Positions 15,458 through 25,777 of a stretch of DNA of 50,184 bases are shown in pieces. Below the pieces are notes generated by a model. It did not search any database, was not told where the DNA came from, and was given only the letters and a program-made list of their open reading frames with translations. Made by a program: the position numbers and the translations under genes. Origin of the DNA: Gemmiger sp. An50. Lineage in GTDB: Bacteria > Bacillota > Clostridia > Oscillospirales > Ruminococcaceae. Where the stretch lies: NCBI RefSeq assembly GCF_002161595.1, contig NZ_NFID01000023.1, positions 1 to 50,184 of the forward strand, written 5' to 3'. The stretch's first letter is position 1. The number at the start of each line of letters is the position of its first letter.

Positions 15458-16393
15458 TCAGGCCTCGCCGGTCACCCAGGAAACCAGGGTGGTGGCGCTG
15501 CCGGAAAGGGTCCATTCGCCGCTGTTTGCGGGCAGGAACAGGCTGTCGCCCTTCTTGATTTCCAGGGTCTCGCCGCCGCAGGTGAGGGCGCCGCTGCCCT
15601 CGGTGACCAGGAAGCTTACAAAGCTCTCCGGCCCGCAGACACCCTTGCCCTCGCCGTTCACCACATCCGCGGTGAAGTACTCACATTTTACCAGATGTCC
15701 GTCAAAATTCCAATCCTTTCGGGGAGGAACGCACTGGGTCACCGCCAGCGCCTGGGGTACGTGCAGAGCACGGGGCTTGCCGTCCGCGCCCACGCGGCCG
15801 TAGTCGTATACCCGGTAGGTCACGTTAGAATTCTGCTGGATCTCGGCGATCACGATGCCCTTGCAGATGGCATGCAGGGTGCCGGAGGGGATGAAGAACA
15901 CATCGCCCTTGTGTACCGGCGCGGCGTTCAGCACTTCGGTGAGGGTGTTATCCTGAATGCGGCGCTCGAATTCCTCTTTGCTGATCTCATGGTCAAACCC
16001 ATAGTACAGGAACGCGCCGGGCTCGCAGTCCAGCACGTACCACATCTCGGTCTTGCCGTACTGGCCCTCGTGCTCCAGAGCATACTCGTTGCTGGGATGC
16101 ACCTGGATGGACAGGTTATCCTTCGCGTCGATGAACTTGGTCAGGATGGGGAAATTCTCGAACCGCTCACAATTCGCACCCAGCACCCCTTTGCCGTGTT
16201 TTTCGATGTACTGGGGCAGAGTCAGGCCTGCGTCCGGCCCGTTCACGATGGTGGAGGGGCCGTCCTTGTGGCAGGAGAGCACCCAGGCCTCGGCCAGGGG
16301 GTTCAGCTCGCTCTCGATGCCAAAGTCGGTGCGCAGCTTCTCGCCGCCCCAGATGTAATCCTTGCATTCCGGCTTCAGTTTCAGAATCGCCAT
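15458..16393 (-). CDS. manA: Mannose-6-phosphate isomerase (type I)
   Basis: It interconverts mannose-6-phosphate and fructose-6-phosphate, leading mannose into glycolysis. The 311-aa cupin has the zinc-binding motifs IQVHPSNEYA, TEMWYVLD and IPSGTLHAI, and a C-terminal cupin half (KGDSLFLPANSGEW). It is of the short Bacillus/Clostridia type. The start at 16393 follows AAAGGAG by 11 nt. It lies between the phosphohexomutase and the ROK kinase, which together cover both mannose-1-phosphate and mannose entry. Confidence 0.95.
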   Translation of the reverse strand: MAILKLKPECKDYIWGGEKLRTDFGIESELNPLAEAWVLSCHKDGPSTIVNGPDAGLTLPQYIEKHGKGVLGANCERFENFPILTKFIDAKDNLSIQVHPSNEYALEHEGQYGKTEMWYVLDCEPGAFLYYGFDHEISKEEFERRIQDNTLTEVLNAAPVHKGDVFFIPSGTLHAICKGIVIAEIQQNSNVTYRVYDYGRVGADGKPRALHVPQALAVTQCVPPRKDWNFDGHLVKCEYFTADVVNGEGKGVCGPESFVSFLVTEGSGALTCGGETLEIKKGDSLFLPANSGEWTLSGSATTLVSWVTGEA

Positions 16394-16418
16394 ATTGTCA
16401 CACGCTCCTTTTCAGCCT

Positions 16419-18107
16419 TTACGCCTGCATCATGGCCTTGGCGGCCGCGGCCATCTTTTCGTTGATTTCGTCCGCGGCGGCTTCGCTCTCGCCCACGGCG
16501 GACAGGTACACCTTGATCTTGGGCTCGGTGCCGGAGGGGCGCACCATGAACTTGGCCTTGCCCGCCAGACGGAACTCCAGCACGTCGGCCTTGGGCAGGC
16601 CGGTGCCCTCGGCGGCGTAGTCCACCAGCTGCTCCACCTCGAGACCGGCGATGGCCTTGGGAGGATTGCTGCGCAGGTCCTTCATCAGCTGCTGCATGGT
16701 GTGCATGCCGCTCTCGCCCTCGAAGGCGAAGCTGAGCAGGTCGTTCTTGTACCAGCCGAACTCGTCGTACAGGCCGTTGATGGCGTCCAGCAGAGTCTTG
16801 CCCTGCTTGGCGTACCAGGCGGCCGCCTCGCAGATCAGCAGGGTGGCGTTCACCGCGTCCTTATCCCGCACATGGCCGCCGGACAGGTAGCCGTAGCTCT
16901 CCTCAAAGCCGAAGATGTAGCGCTCCGGGGTGCCCTCGCTCTCCAGCAGACCGATCTGCTCGCCGATGAACTTGAAGCCGGTCAGGGTGCGGCGCAGCTC
17001 CACGCCGTACTTCTCACAAACAGGAGTGGCCATGTCGGTGGAAACGATGGTGGTCACGGCCACGGGAGCAGCAGGCAGAGTGCCCTGGGCCTTGCGGGTG
17101 CGGCAGATGTAGTCCAGCAGGATCACGCCCATCTCGTTGCCGGTGATCAGGCGGTAGCCGCCCTTGCCGTCCGGCACAGCGGTGCCGCAGCGGTCGCAGT
17201 CCGGGTCGGTGCCCAGCAGCAGATCCGGCTTTACCCGGTCGCACAGCTCCAGGCCCTTCTGCATGGCCTCGCGAATCTCGGGGTTCGGGTAGGGGCAGGT
17301 GGGGAAGTTGCCGTCCGGCAGGCGCTGCTCTTCCACCACGTCCACGTGGGTCACGCCCAGCTTTTTCAGCAGCTTTTCCACGCACTCCAGGCCCGCGCCG
17401 TTCAGCGGGGTGTAGACCAGCTTCAGGTCCGCCACGCCCTCGCCGCTGCCCACGCGCTGGGCATAGACTGCATCCACAAAGGCGTCCAGGCATTCCTCGG
17501 GAATGTAGCGGATGCCGCCTTCCGCCAAAGCGGCGTCAAAGTCCGCCAGCTTCACGTCCTTAAAGCAGTCCACTTTGCTGATCTGGCCCAGAATCAGCTT
17601 GGCAGCCTCCAGGGTGATCTGGCAGCCGTCCGCGCCGTATACCTTGTAGCCGTTGTACTTGGCCGGGTTGTGGCTGGCGGTCACGCAGACGCCCGCGCCG
17701 CAGCCCAGGTAGCGCACCGCCCAGCTCAGCGCCGGGGTGGGCTCCAGCCGGGGGTACAGCCAGGCGGTGATGCCGTTGGCCGCCAGCACGCGGGCGGTCT
17801 CCCGGGCAAACACATCGCTCTTGATGCGGCTGTCGTAGCCGATGGCCACCTGCTTGGGCAGCTCGGTGCCGTTCAGATAGTTGGCCAAGCCCTGGGTGGC
17901 CTTGCGGATGTTATAAATGTTCATCCGGTTGCTACCCGCGCCGATCACGCCCCGCAGGCCGCCGGTGCCGAACTCCAGCTCCCGGTAAAACCGGTCCTGG
18001 ATGCCCTCCTCGTCGCCTGCCTCCTTCAGTGCCGCCAGCTCGGCCGCCACGTCCGCGTCCTCCGTGGCCTTTTCCAGCCAGCGTGCAAACAGCTCCTTGA
18101 TTTCCAT
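16419..18107 (-). CDS. Phosphoglucomutase/phosphomannomutase
   Basis: It moves phosphate between C1 and C6 of hexoses. In this operon it would convert the mannose-1-phosphate made by the GH130 phosphorylase to mannose-6-phosphate for ManA. The 562-aa alpha-D-phosphohexomutase has the phosphoserine loop TASHNP (S145), the metal loop GTDPDCDR, the sugar-specificity loop GFEESYG and the phosphate-binding loop VRPSGTEPKIKVY. ATG 18107 is chosen over a frame opening at 18137 because AAAGGA lies about 9 nt before it. Confidence 0.95.
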   Translation of the reverse strand: MEIKELFARWLEKATEDADVAAELAALKEAGDEEGIQDRFYRELEFGTGGLRGVIGAGSNRMNIYNIRKATQGLANYLNGTELPKQVAIGYDSRIKSDVFARETARVLAANGITAWLYPRLEPTPALSWAVRYLGCGAGVCVTASHNPAKYNGYKVYGADGCQITLEAAKLILGQISKVDCFKDVKLADFDAALAEGGIRYIPEECLDAFVDAVYAQRVGSGEGVADLKLVYTPLNGAGLECVEKLLKKLGVTHVDVVEEQRLPDGNFPTCPYPNPEIREAMQKGLELCDRVKPDLLLGTDPDCDRCGTAVPDGKGGYRLITGNEMGVILLDYICRTRKAQGTLPAAPVAVTTIVSTDMATPVCEKYGVELRRTLTGFKFIGEQIGLLESEGTPERYIFGFEESYGYLSGGHVRDKDAVNATLLICEAAAWYAKQGKTLLDAINGLYDEFGWYKNDLLSFAFEGESGMHTMQQLMKDLRSNPPKAIAGLEVEQLVDYAAEGTGLPKADVLEFRLAGKAKFMVRPSGTEPKIKVYLSAVGESEAAADEINEKMAAAAKAMMQA

Positions 18108-18137
18108 ATCGTTCCATCCTTTCGCCGTATTCGGCAT

Positions 18138-18539
18138 TTATTGACTGTTGTTGTTCGCCGCTTCCCGCCAATCCCAGGGAAGCAGCTGCTCCAGCGTGAC
18201 CACAACGCCTTCCTTCACCAACACCTGGGCGTTTCGGTTTTCCTCGGCCAGCTGGCTCAGAAATTCCCGGCAGCGGCCGCAGGGCGGAAGAACCTTGCCG
18301 TCCCAGTTCACCGCCACGATCTTCTCGATCACATGCTCACCCGCCGTGATCATGGCGGCGGCAGCGGCGTGCTCGGCGCAGAAGCCCATGGAGCAGCCGG
18401 TGTCGATGCAGACGCCCCGGTATACGTTGCCGTCTTTCGTCAAAATTGCAGCGCCCACGCCGCCGGACTCCGCCCAGGGCGAAAGCCGCTTGGGCGCCAG
18501 GACGGCCCGGGCCTGCTCGTACAGTTCCTCAAATTCCAT
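18138..18539 (-). CDS. cdd: Cytidine deaminase family protein
   Basis: It would deaminate (deoxy)cytidine to (deoxy)uridine for pyrimidine salvage. The 133-aa protein has the zinc-dependent deaminase motifs CAEHAA (catalytic glutamate) and PPCGRCREF. It resembles the small tetrameric cytidine deaminases, though blasticidin-S-deaminase-like enzymes share this form. The ribosome binding site GGGAGGAG sits in the last bases of the GH2 gene, and the phosphohexomutase start follows 30 nt downstream, so it is co-transcribed inside a sugar operon. That place is odd for a nucleoside enzyme. Confidence 0.88.
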   Translation of the reverse strand: MEFEELYEQARAVLAPKRLSPWAESGGVGAAILTKDGNVYRGVCIDTGCSMGFCAEHAAAAAMITAGEHVIEKIVAVNWDGKVLPPCGRCREFLSQLAEENRNAQVLVKEGVVVTLEQLLPWDWREAANNNSQ

Positions 18540-18545
18540 AAGTGC

Positions 18546-20984
18546 TCACTCCTCCCGGCCGATGTCGTAAACGCTGCGGCAGTGAAGGCCGCGGGTGTGG
18601 CCGGACAGGATGCGAATCCGTTTGGTTCCGGCGTTCATGTCGAAGTAGTTGTCGTCCAGCAGCAGGGTCTCGGCCTCGTTCTGAATCTCCACGCCCCGGG
18701 CGTAGGCGTCGGCATGAACGGTGAGCCATTCGCCCTCCAGGGTGCAGCGCAGATTCGGCTGCCGGTATTGGAAGTACTTGGGCAGCGACAGGATGACCGT
18801 GCCCTCCGAGAGGATGCGGCCTTCCTGCTCGGCCTCGTAGCTGATGTACTGGTGGTGCTCCTCCAGCTCGGGCAGCTCCACCCGGTCCAGCCACAGGGCG
18901 CTCAGGGGCTGAACGGTGACCTGCTGCTCCTCCCGGCGCAGCACCGAGCCGTCCGCCTCCCGCAGGGCCCAGCGCACCGTGACGGTCTGGGCGCTGCGGG
19001 TCTCGTTGGACAGATTCAGCCGGAAGGTTTTGCGGGGCGCAAAATGCTGCCAGTTCATGGGGTTGGGATCGGTGAGCCAGCCCTCCTCCTCGCAGGAGAG
19101 CAGCACCGGCGCGAAGAACCGCTTGGCCGCGTAGTGCAGCGCCTTCCAGCGGCCGGTGTAGTCGATGGAGGACCAGGAGGCCACGGGCCAGCAGTCGTTC
19201 AGCTGCCAGTAGACCGCGCCCATGCAGCGGCCACGGTTGCGGCGGAAGTGCTCCACCCCGTAGCGGATGGCATCCATCTGCAGCATCTGAGAAGCATACA
19301 ACAGCGTCTCAAACCGGTTGGGGTACCGGTAGGTCTGCTGCAGGTAGTTCAGAATCTTGCCGTTGGCCGCGCCGTTGCGCTGGTGGCGCTCCATCACATA
19401 GGAAAAGACGTTCCGGTCCTCCGGCAGGGTGAAGGTGTCCACCGTGGCCTTGCAGGGGAAGGACTGGAAGCCGAATTCCGACACATAGCGGAAGAAGAAT
19501 TTCCGGTATTCCGAGAAGGGCTTGTTGCCGTGCCACACGTCCCAGTAATGCACGTCGCCCCGGTCCGGGGAGTTGGGGTCGTCAAAGGAGCCGCCGGAGG
19601 AGGGGCTGGCCGGCCAGTAGAAGCGGTCCGGGTCCAGCTGGCGGAGCATCTGGGGCAGAATGCGCTCGAACAGAATCAGATAATCCCGCACCTGCCATTC
19701 TTCGTCCACCCACTGTCGGCTTTGGGTGAACATCTCCATCTCGTTGTTGCCGCACCACAGAGCCAGGCTGGCGTGGTGGCGCAGGCGGCGGATGTTATCG
19801 GCAAATTCCGCCCGGATGGTGGCCTCGAAGGAGTCGGTCAGCTGGTACATGCCGCAGGCGAACATAAAGTCCTGCCAGACCATAAGGCCCAGCTCGTCGC
19901 AGCAGTCGAAGAACCAGTCCTCCGGGTAGTAGCCGCCGCCCCAGACCCGGACCAGATTGAAGTTGGCCGCCTTGCAGTCCTCCAGCAGGCGGCGGGTGCG
20001 CTCGGCGCTGGTGCGGCCCAGCAGGTGGTCCTCCGGGATGTAGTCCGCGCCCATGGCGAAGACCTCCACCCCGTTCACCTGATGGGCGAAGCTTTCGCCG
20101 TACTGGTCTTTCTTGCGGCTCACCGTGAGGGTGCGCAGGCCGATGCGCTTTTCCCAGGCGTCGGCCGGGCAGCCGCCGTCCAGCAGCTCCACCCGCAGCC
20201 GGTACAGCGGCTGTTCGCCCAGGCCGTTGGGCCACCAGAGCCGGGGATTCGGCACCGGGATGGTGGGGCAGTTTTCGCCCTGGAACAGGCATTCGCCCTC
20301 CGGGCTGTACAAAAACGCCCGGTATTCCGGCAGATTGCCCTGCTCGTTTTTCACGGTCAGGTTCAGCTCCACCAGGTTCTCGCTGTGGCGCTGGCGCACC
20401 AGCACATCGCTCAGGCGCTGTGCACCGGCAGCCACCAGGACCACCGGCCGGAACAGACCGGCGTCCGGCAGATGTGCGCCCCAGTCCCAGCCGAACATGC
20501 AGTGGGCCTTGCGCAGATGAACAAAGCCGTTCATGGCGTCCTCCGCGCCCCGCACCGGCGATTGGGCGAAGGCGTCGCGGATGTACTTGAGGGGAGAGGC
20601 CAGCTTCACCAGCAGCTGGTTGCCCCGGGGCAGCGCGCTGCCGGTGATCTCGAACTCCCAGGTGCGGTGCATGTTGTCGGTCCGGCCCAGAAGCTGGCCG
20701 TTCAGGGTGATCTCGCCCAGGGTGTCCACGCCCTCGAACCGCAGCAGCAGCCGGGGGGCGGTTTCGTATCCGGCGGTCAGGTCGAACTCCAGCCGGTATT
20801 CGTAGTCCTGCTCCATGAGGGGGAGCAGGGTTTCCGCATTGTCTCGCCAGTAGGGGTCGGGGATGCGGCCGTTCTCATACAGGGTGGTGTAAACGGTGCC
20901 GGGCACCCGGGCGGGCTGCCAGTCCGGCTGTCCGGCGGTATGCAGCTGCCAGCCCTCGGTCAGCATCTGTTCTTTGCGCATCAT
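18546..20984 (-). CDS. GH2 beta-mannosidase
   Basis: It hydrolyses terminal beta-mannosyl residues from manno-oligosaccharides; with no signal peptide it acts inside the cell. The 812-aa protein has the GH2 order: jelly-roll sugar-binding domain (about 1-190), immunoglobulin-like domain (190-300), TIM barrel (300-600) and C-terminal sandwich domains. [16 protein letters not shown] and [10 protein letters not shown] are typical of beta-mannosidases. The acid/base is E415 in WCGNNEME and the nucleophile E503 in [25 protein letters not shown] closes the barrel. Start 20984 follows GGAGG by 7 nt; the ATG overlaps the GH13 stop (ATGA). Length is near the family norm (about 800-850). Confidence 0.93.
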   Translation of the reverse strand: MMRKEQMLTEGWQLHTAGQPDWQPARVPGTVYTTLYENGRIPDPYWRDNAETLLPLMEQDYEYRLEFDLTAGYETAPRLLLRFEGVDTLGEITLNGQLLGRTDNMHRTWEFEITGSALPRGNQLLVKLASPLKYIRDAFAQSPVRGAEDAMNGFVHLRKAHCMFGWDWGAHLPDAGLFRPVVLVAAGAQRLSDVLVRQRHSENLVELNLTVKNEQGNLPEYRAFLYSPEGECLFQGENCPTIPVPNPRLWWPNGLGEQPLYRLRVELLDGGCPADAWEKRIGLRTLTVSRKKDQYGESFAHQVNGVEVFAMGADYIPEDHLLGRTSAERTRRLLEDCKAANFNLVRVWGGGYYPEDWFFDCCDELGLMVWQDFMFACGMYQLTDSFEATIRAEFADNIRRLRHHASLALWCGNNEMEMFTQSRQWVDEEWQVRDYLILFERILPQMLRQLDPDRFYWPASPSSGGSFDDPNSPDRGDVHYWDVWHGNKPFSEYRKFFFRYVSEFGFQSFPCKATVDTFTLPEDRNVFSYVMERHQRNGAANGKILNYLQQTYRYPNRFETLLYASQMLQMDAIRYGVEHFRRNRGRCMGAVYWQLNDCWPVASWSSIDYTGRWKALHYAAKRFFAPVLLSCEEEGWLTDPNPMNWQHFAPRKTFRLNLSNETRSAQTVTVRWALREADGSVLRREEQQVTVQPLSALWLDRVELPELEEHHQYISYEAEQEGRILSEGTVILSLPKYFQYRQPNLRCTLEGEWLTVHADAYARGVEIQNEAETLLLDDNYFDMNAGTKRIRILSGHTRGLHCRSVYDIGREE

Positions 20985-22597
20985 GCCCGGTCCTCCGTTT
21001 CGCTCAGAAGGATCGCGCCGCTCTTTGCCTGCAGCGCCAGGGTGCTGGCCTGCAGCGTTGCCGCGCCGGGCAGGGTGGTCTTGTGCAGGCTCCAGCCCTC
21101 TTCCAGCGTCAGCTCCACGGGCTGGCCGGAGAAGTTCATCACCGAGACAAGCTTCTGGCCGGGCATGCTGCGGCGGCAGAGAAGCACCTGCGGCGCAGGA
21201 CACTCGATCTGGCAGTCGCCCTGGGCCAGCACCGGCAGTTCAGCGCGCAGGTGGGCCAGGCCGGACAGATAATGGAACAGGGAATCCGGGTCCTTTTGCT
21301 GGGCCTCGGCGCAGGGGACGGACTGGGGCTGCCAGCCGATCCAGGGCCGGGCGGTGGAAAAGCCGCCCCATTCCGCATCGCTCCAGTACATGGTGTTGCG
21401 GGAGTGGTCCCGGCTGGCTTTGTTCAGCGCCCGCAGGCATTCCTCTTCGGGCTTGTTTTCCTGCTTGGCCTTGTGGTAGGCAATCACGCCCTGGATGTCC
21501 CGGGCGTCGTCGATGCTGTGGCAGACGTAGTTGTCCATGCCGATTTCATCCCCAAAATAGATGAAGGGATAGGCCCGGAAGGTCATGAGCAGGGTGAACA
21601 GATTGCGGGCCTGGGCCTCGTCGAAGCCGAAGCGGCTGGGGAAGCGGGGCATGTCGTGGCTGCCGAAAAAGATGGTGGGCAGGTGCTCGCCGGTGTACTC
21701 CCGGGCCATCCGGCCCAGCTCAGCGGTGAAGGCGTCGAAGTCAAAATGCTCCATGCTGCCCAGATTGAAATTGAAGGTGGTGTCCAGCAGGTCGTCGTCC
21801 GCATAGGGGCGGATCACGTCCAGCTTGTCCGAGCTGATCTCACCCACCAGGAAGATGTTCCCCCGGCGCTTCACGTGGGTGCGCAGATCCCGCATGAACT
21901 GCCGGATGCCCGGCTGGTTCACGTCGTACTGATGAATCTGCTCGCCGTCCGGCCCGGTGGGGTTGTCGGTCATGCAATCGGTCAGGGAAAGGTTGTTGAT
22001 CACATCCAGACGGAAACCGTCCACACCCAGGTCCATCCAGAAATCCAGCATGCGGAACATGGCCTGCTTCACTTCCGGGTTGGCCCAGTTCAGGTCCGCC
22101 TGCTCCTTGGCGAAGGAGTGGTAGTAGTACATGCCGGTGGCCTCGTCCAGCTCCCAGGCCTTTTCGCCGAAGAAGGATTCCCAGTTGTTGGGCTCGGCCC
22201 CGTTCACCGGCTCCTTCCAGATGTACCAGTCCCGCTTGGGGTTGGTGCGGCTGGAGCGGGATTCCTTGAACCAGGCATGCTCGGTGGAGGTGTGGTTCAT
22301 CACCACGTCCGCCAGCACCCGGATGCCCAGCGCATGGGCCTGCTGGACAAATGCGCGGAAATCCTCCAGGGTGCCGTAGTCCGGGTCCACGTTTTCGTAG
22401 TCGGAAACGTCGTAGCCCTGGTCCACCTTGGGGGACGGATAAAAGGGCGTGAGCCACACGCAGCCCACGCCCAGCTGTTTCAGGTATTCCAATTTGGAGC
22501 GGATGCCGATAAAATCGCCGATTCCGTCACCGTTGCCGTCGCAGAAGCTCGGCATGTAGATCTGATAAAAAACGGTGTGCTTCCACCATTGATTCAT
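20981..22597 (-). CDS. GH13 alpha-glucosidase-like hydrolase
   Basis: A 538-aa cytoplasmic alpha-amylase family enzyme, probably an oligo-alpha-glucosidase. The barrel shows DVVMNHTS, the nucleophile D198 in GFRLDVI, the acid/base E253 in FLVGEISSD and the transition-state aspartate D315 in [19 protein letters not shown] (residues 20-29) is the calcium-loop form common in oligo-1,6-glucosidases and trehalose-6-phosphate hydrolases. It lies between lacI and the GH2 gene with a 4-base overlap. Its presence means the operon also handles an alpha-glucoside or an alpha-linked side group; the exact substrate is not readable. Confidence 0.9.
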   Translation of the reverse strand: MNQWWKHTVFYQIYMPSFCDGNGDGIGDFIGIRSKLEYLKQLGVGCVWLTPFYPSPKVDQGYDVSDYENVDPDYGTLEDFRAFVQQAHALGIRVLADVVMNHTSTEHAWFKESRSSRTNPKRDWYIWKEPVNGAEPNNWESFFGEKAWELDEATGMYYYHSFAKEQADLNWANPEVKQAMFRMLDFWMDLGVDGFRLDVINNLSLTDCMTDNPTGPDGEQIHQYDVNQPGIRQFMRDLRTHVKRRGNIFLVGEISSDKLDVIRPYADDDLLDTTFNFNLGSMEHFDFDAFTAELGRMAREYTGEHLPTIFFGSHDMPRFPSRFGFDEAQARNLFTLLMTFRAYPFIYFGDEIGMDNYVCHSIDDARDIQGVIAYHKAKQENKPEEECLRALNKASRDHSRNTMYWSDAEWGGFSTARPWIGWQPQSVPCAEAQQKDPDSLFHYLSGLAHLRAELPVLAQGDCQIECPAPQVLLCRRSMPGQKLVSVMNFSGQPVELTLEEGWSLHKTTLPGAATLQASTLALQAKSGAILLSETEDRA

Positions 22598-22623
22598 AAG
22601 GGTTCCTCATTTCGTTGATCGTC

Positions 22624-23649
22624 TCACACGGACTCCCGTTCCACGATCGTAACGCTCAGTGCAAGCTTCACCGGGATTTCGTCCGGGTGGGCGATACGGT
22701 GCAGCAGGCGCTCCACTGCCTTTTGCCCCATCAGCTTTTTCTGCACATGAACCGTTGTGAGGGGGGGCGTGACCATGCGGCCAGCCTCGATGTCGTCGAA
22801 GCCCGCGACGCCCACGTCCTCAGGGACCGAGATCCCGTTCTTTTGTAAGGTCTGCATCAGCAGGATGGCCAGCTCGTCGTTGGAGCAGACCAGCGCCTCC
22901 GGCTTTTCCGGGATTTCCCGGAAGAGCTTTAGAATGTGCGCGTCATCCTGCTTAATTACATAGTTTTCGATATGGCCGCAGGCGGAAAAGCGCTCCAGAT
23001 AATCCACCGATTCCCGGAAGCCCTTCAGCTTCAGATGGTCCTGCAGGGCCTTGAGCACGCCCAGAAAGCGGTCGCGGGTGCTGGGGGTGTACTCCCGGTC
23101 GCCGAAAAAGCCGATGCGGGTATAGCCCCGGCGGATCAGCTCCACGGTCATGCGGTAGGCGCCGAAATAGTTGTCGGATACGATGCAGTCCAGCTGGTGC
23201 ACATTGGACTGGTGGTCCGCCAGCACGATGGGAATGCCGTATTCCATCAGCCGAGCCAGGAAATTATCGTCGATGGAGCCCACCACGATCACGCCGGACA
23301 CCCGGTTTTCCTGTACGCTGGCGGGTACTTCCTCGGCCTCAAAGGAGCTGATGATCACATCGTAGCCGTCCTTTTTGGCGGCCTCCTCGATGCCCAGCAG
23401 AATGCGGCCGTAAAACCGGAAATCCCGGAAAAAGCGGTGGCGCAGCAGCACGCAGATGTTTTTGCTGCCCGGGGTGCGGGTCGGTTTGGCCTGCTTGATC
23501 TCATAGCCGATATTCTGGGCGACTTCCATCACCTGTCGGCGGGTCTCGTCGCTCACGCCGGGCCGGTCCTTCAGGGCCAGCGAGACAGCGTTCACCGACA
23601 GACCCAATTGGTCGGCGATATCCTTCATGGTTGCAGTTTTCCGTTTCAT
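22624..23649 (-). CDS. LacI family transcriptional regulator
   Basis: A sugar-responsive DNA-binding protein that probably controls this locus. The 341-aa protein begins with the LacI helix-turn-helix TMKDIADQLGLSVNAVSLAL and hinge helix, followed by a periplasmic-binding-protein-like effector domain (about 60-335, for example GVAGFDDIEAG). It starts at 23649 behind GTGAGG and precedes GH13 by 26 nt. The motif AAGTGAATC occurs just behind the probable -10 of its own promoter (minus strand, around 23686-23678) and again in the control region of the ABC operon (29220-29213), a candidate shared operator. Confidence 0.92.
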   Translation of the reverse strand: MKRKTATMKDIADQLGLSVNAVSLALKDRPGVSDETRRQVMEVAQNIGYEIKQAKPTRTPGSKNICVLLRHRFFRDFRFYGRILLGIEEAAKKDGYDVIISSFEAEEVPASVQENRVSGVIVVGSIDDNFLARLMEYGIPIVLADHQSNVHQLDCIVSDNYFGAYRMTVELIRRGYTRIGFFGDREYTPSTRDRFLGVLKALQDHLKLKGFRESVDYLERFSACGHIENYVIKQDDAHILKLFREIPEKPEALVCSNDELAILLMQTLQKNGISVPEDVGVAGFDDIEAGRMVTPPLTTVHVQKKLMGQKAVERLLHRIAHPDEIPVKLALSVTIVERESV

Positions 23650-23786
23650 GTTGCCTCACCGCTTTCTTGCTTCATTGATTCACTTTATTTTATCACATTT
23701 CCCTGCATATTTGTAGTGGATGATTCAATTTACTCCACGGGAAACTGCGTCTGTTTTTACTTTAAAAACAATGTTTGTAAAGGAAA

Positions 23787-23813
23787 GGCCGGCAGCCTGA
23801 GCGGCTGCCGGCC
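23787..23813 (-). terminator. Terminator behind the GH130 gene
   Basis: An 11-bp perfect stem GGCCGGCAGCC / GGCTGCCGGCC with a 5-nt loop is followed on the minus strand by TTTCCTTT. It separates the DUF1861-ABC-GH130 operon from lacI. The rest of the 186-nt gap holds the lacI promoter region and nothing else. Confidence 0.8.
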
Positions 23814-23835
23814 CGAAAGAATGGACGAAAGGCGG

Positions 23836-24915
23836 TCAAACCGTTTCCATCGCGTCGAAAATGTCCTGCAGGGGAATGTCTACCCGGCAGATCTTGTCGT
23901 CGGCTGCGCCGTAGTAGATCACCACGTCGCCGCCCTCCAGCAGGCAGCCGCAGGTGAACACCACGTTGCCGAAGAAGCCGTTGCGCTCGTACTCGGCCTC
24001 GGGCTGCAGGATGGGCTCGCGGGTGCGGGCCAGGATACGGGAGGGGTCATCCTTGTCCAGCAGGAAGGCGCCCAGGCAGTACCGGTTGTTCCGGTCAGCC
24101 GCGTGGTAGATCTTCACCCAGCCCTTCTCGGTGAGGAAGGGCACCGCGCCGCCGCCGATGCGGCCGTTGTCCCAGCGCTCGCTGTCCTTGGACAGGCCGC
24201 AGAAGTGCTTCTGCTCGCCCCAGTGGATCAGGTCGGGGGACTTGGCCAGCCACATTTCCGGGCCGCCGATGGCGCTGGGCACCGGGCGGTTGAAGGCCAT
24301 GTACATGCCGCCGATCTTATCGGGGAAGATGGTCACATCCTTGTTTTCCGGCGCGAAGATCACGCCGTGGCGGGTGAACTGCTCAAAGTCCCGGGTGCTG
24401 ATCAGCGAGGTGGCGGGGCCGTTGGGGGTCACCGAGGTGTAGTTGATGTAGTACACATCGCCGATCTGGGTGATGCGGGGGTCCTCCATGCCCCAGGATT
24501 CCTCCTCGGAGCTGGGCAGGATGGAGGGCTGGTCGGCGATCTCGAAGTGTACGCCGTCGGTGCTGCGGGCCACCCGCAGGTGGGACAGAGAGGTCAGGTT
24601 CACGATCTTGCCCCGGGCCGCGCCGGAGCGGTGGATCTCGCGGGAGTCGGAGAAGTCCAGCTCGGGATGCTCGCTCTTCACGAAGGTGATCACGTCGATC
24701 TGGTCGGTGCCGTTGTTGTTGACCACCACGGGCACGCGGACTTCGTCCTCGCTGGTGCCCACGGCGGACTCGGCCACACGGCACAGCAGGATGACCTGGT
24801 CATTGTAGCGTGCAACGCCGCAGTTGAACACGCCCTCCACCTTGAAGTCCGGACGGCTGGGCTTTACGTCGGAAGGACAGATCAGCGGATTTTTTTCACA
24901 ACGTTTGATGTTCAT
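23836..24915 (-). CDS. GH130 beta-mannoside phosphorylase
   Basis: GH130 enzymes split beta-mannosides with phosphate, releasing alpha-mannose-1-phosphate. The 359-aa five-bladed propeller has VEGVFNCGVARY near the start, the catalytic acid D145 in SWGMEDPRIT, YINYTSVTPNGP, FNRP and the late FTCGCLLEGGDVVIYYGAAD. Phosphate-binding residues in the RVAES/HRS region are consistent with a phosphorylase over a hydrolase. From memory the overall sequence is closer to short 1,2-beta-mannoside phosphorylases of Listeria/Thermoanaerobacter than to mannosylglucose phosphorylases; this is not certain. It ends the importer operon and feeds the phosphohexomutase. Confidence 0.9.
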   Translation of the reverse strand: MNIKRCEKNPLICPSDVKPSRPDFKVEGVFNCGVARYNDQVILLCRVAESAVGTSEDEVRVPVVVNNNGTDQIDVITFVKSEHPELDFSDSREIHRSGAARGKIVNLTSLSHLRVARSTDGVHFEIADQPSILPSSEEESWGMEDPRITQIGDVYYINYTSVTPNGPATSLISTRDFEQFTRHGVIFAPENKDVTIFPDKIGGMYMAFNRPVPSAIGGPEMWLAKSPDLIHWGEQKHFCGLSKDSERWDNGRIGGGAVPFLTEKGWVKIYHAADRNNRYCLGAFLLDKDDPSRILARTREPILQPEAEYERNGFFGNVVFTCGCLLEGGDVVIYYGAADDKICRVDIPLQDIFDAMETV

Positions 24916-24937
24916 AAAAGGATACCCCTTTCGGTAG

Positions 24938-25762
24938 TTACTTCAGCATGAAGCTGATGCCCTCTTTGAAGTATTTCGAGAAGCACAGGAACAGGATGAT
25001 GATGGGCAGAGTCAGGATCACAGACGCTGCGTACATGGGACCGGGGAAGGCGCCCATGGGCTTGAACTGGGTGGAGATCAACACGTTCAGGGTCTGCATC
25101 TTGATGTCGGGAGAGATCAGCATGTCCCACATCAGCTCGCTCCAGCGCTGCATGAAGATGGACAGGAACACGATGGTGCTCACCGACTTGGTGACCGGCA
25201 GGGCGATGCTCCACAGAATGCGCAGATCGCCGGCGCCGTCGATGCGGGCCGCCTCAAACACCGCGCCGGGCACGGTCTTGAAGTAGTTGATGTACATGAA
25301 GATGGCCCAGATGGAGATACACATGGGGATGATCATACCCGCGTAGGTGTTGGCCAGAGACTTGGCGATCATGTAGCGGGGGACCAGCAGGATGATGGTG
25401 GGGAAGAACATCTGGAACAAAAGGGAGTCCATGATGAACTTCTCGCCCCGGAAGCCCAGCTTGGACAGGGTGTAGCCCATGGCCAGGCCGATGGCAACCG
25501 AGATCACCGCAGTGGGCAGAGAAACCAGCAGAGAGTTCAGCAGAGCGCGAATCCACATCATGGAGTTGGTGGCGCCGCCCTTGCCGATCAGGTATTCATA
25601 GCTGCGCAGGGTCAGATCGGTGGGAACAAGGGTCTTGTCCACCATGTCCCAGGGCTGGAGCGACTGCACCACCATGTAGTAGAAGGGGAACAGCGAGATC
25701 GCCAGCAGGATCAGCGTGACCGCCATGATCAGGACGGTCTTCACAGTGACTTTCTTTTTCAT
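24938..25762 (-). CDS. ABC sugar transporter permease, MalG type
   Basis: The second membrane subunit of a carbohydrate importer (CUT1). The 274-aa protein has six membrane segments, starting at about residue 10 (LIMAVTLILLAISLFPFYYM). The ATPase-contact EAA loop is seen as EAARIDGAGDLRILWSIALP. It lies 15 nt behind the first permease. ATG 25762 follows GGAGG by 10 nt; a TTG at 25768 is an alternative. No ATPase gene is present in the operon, as is usual for CUT1 systems that share MsmK-like ATPases. Confidence 0.93.
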   Translation of the reverse strand: MKKKVTVKTVLIMAVTLILLAISLFPFYYMVVQSLQPWDMVDKTLVPTDLTLRSYEYLIGKGGATNSMMWIRALLNSLLVSLPTAVISVAIGLAMGYTLSKLGFRGEKFIMDSLLFQMFFPTIILLVPRYMIAKSLANTYAGMIIPMCISIWAIFMYINYFKTVPGAVFEAARIDGAGDLRILWSIALPVTKSVSTIVFLSIFMQRWSELMWDMLISPDIKMQTLNVLISTQFKPMGAFPGPMYAASVILTLPIIILFLCFSKYFKEGISFMLK

Positions 25763-25777
25763 CGTCAAAGGTCCTCC

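Noticed and set aside
16362-21272. 1636-codon plus-strand open frame
   Set aside because: It lies antisense to pgm, cdd, the GH2 gene and the end of the GH13 gene. GC-rich codon use leaves the opposite strand free of stops; His/Ala/Gly-rich text shows no domain.
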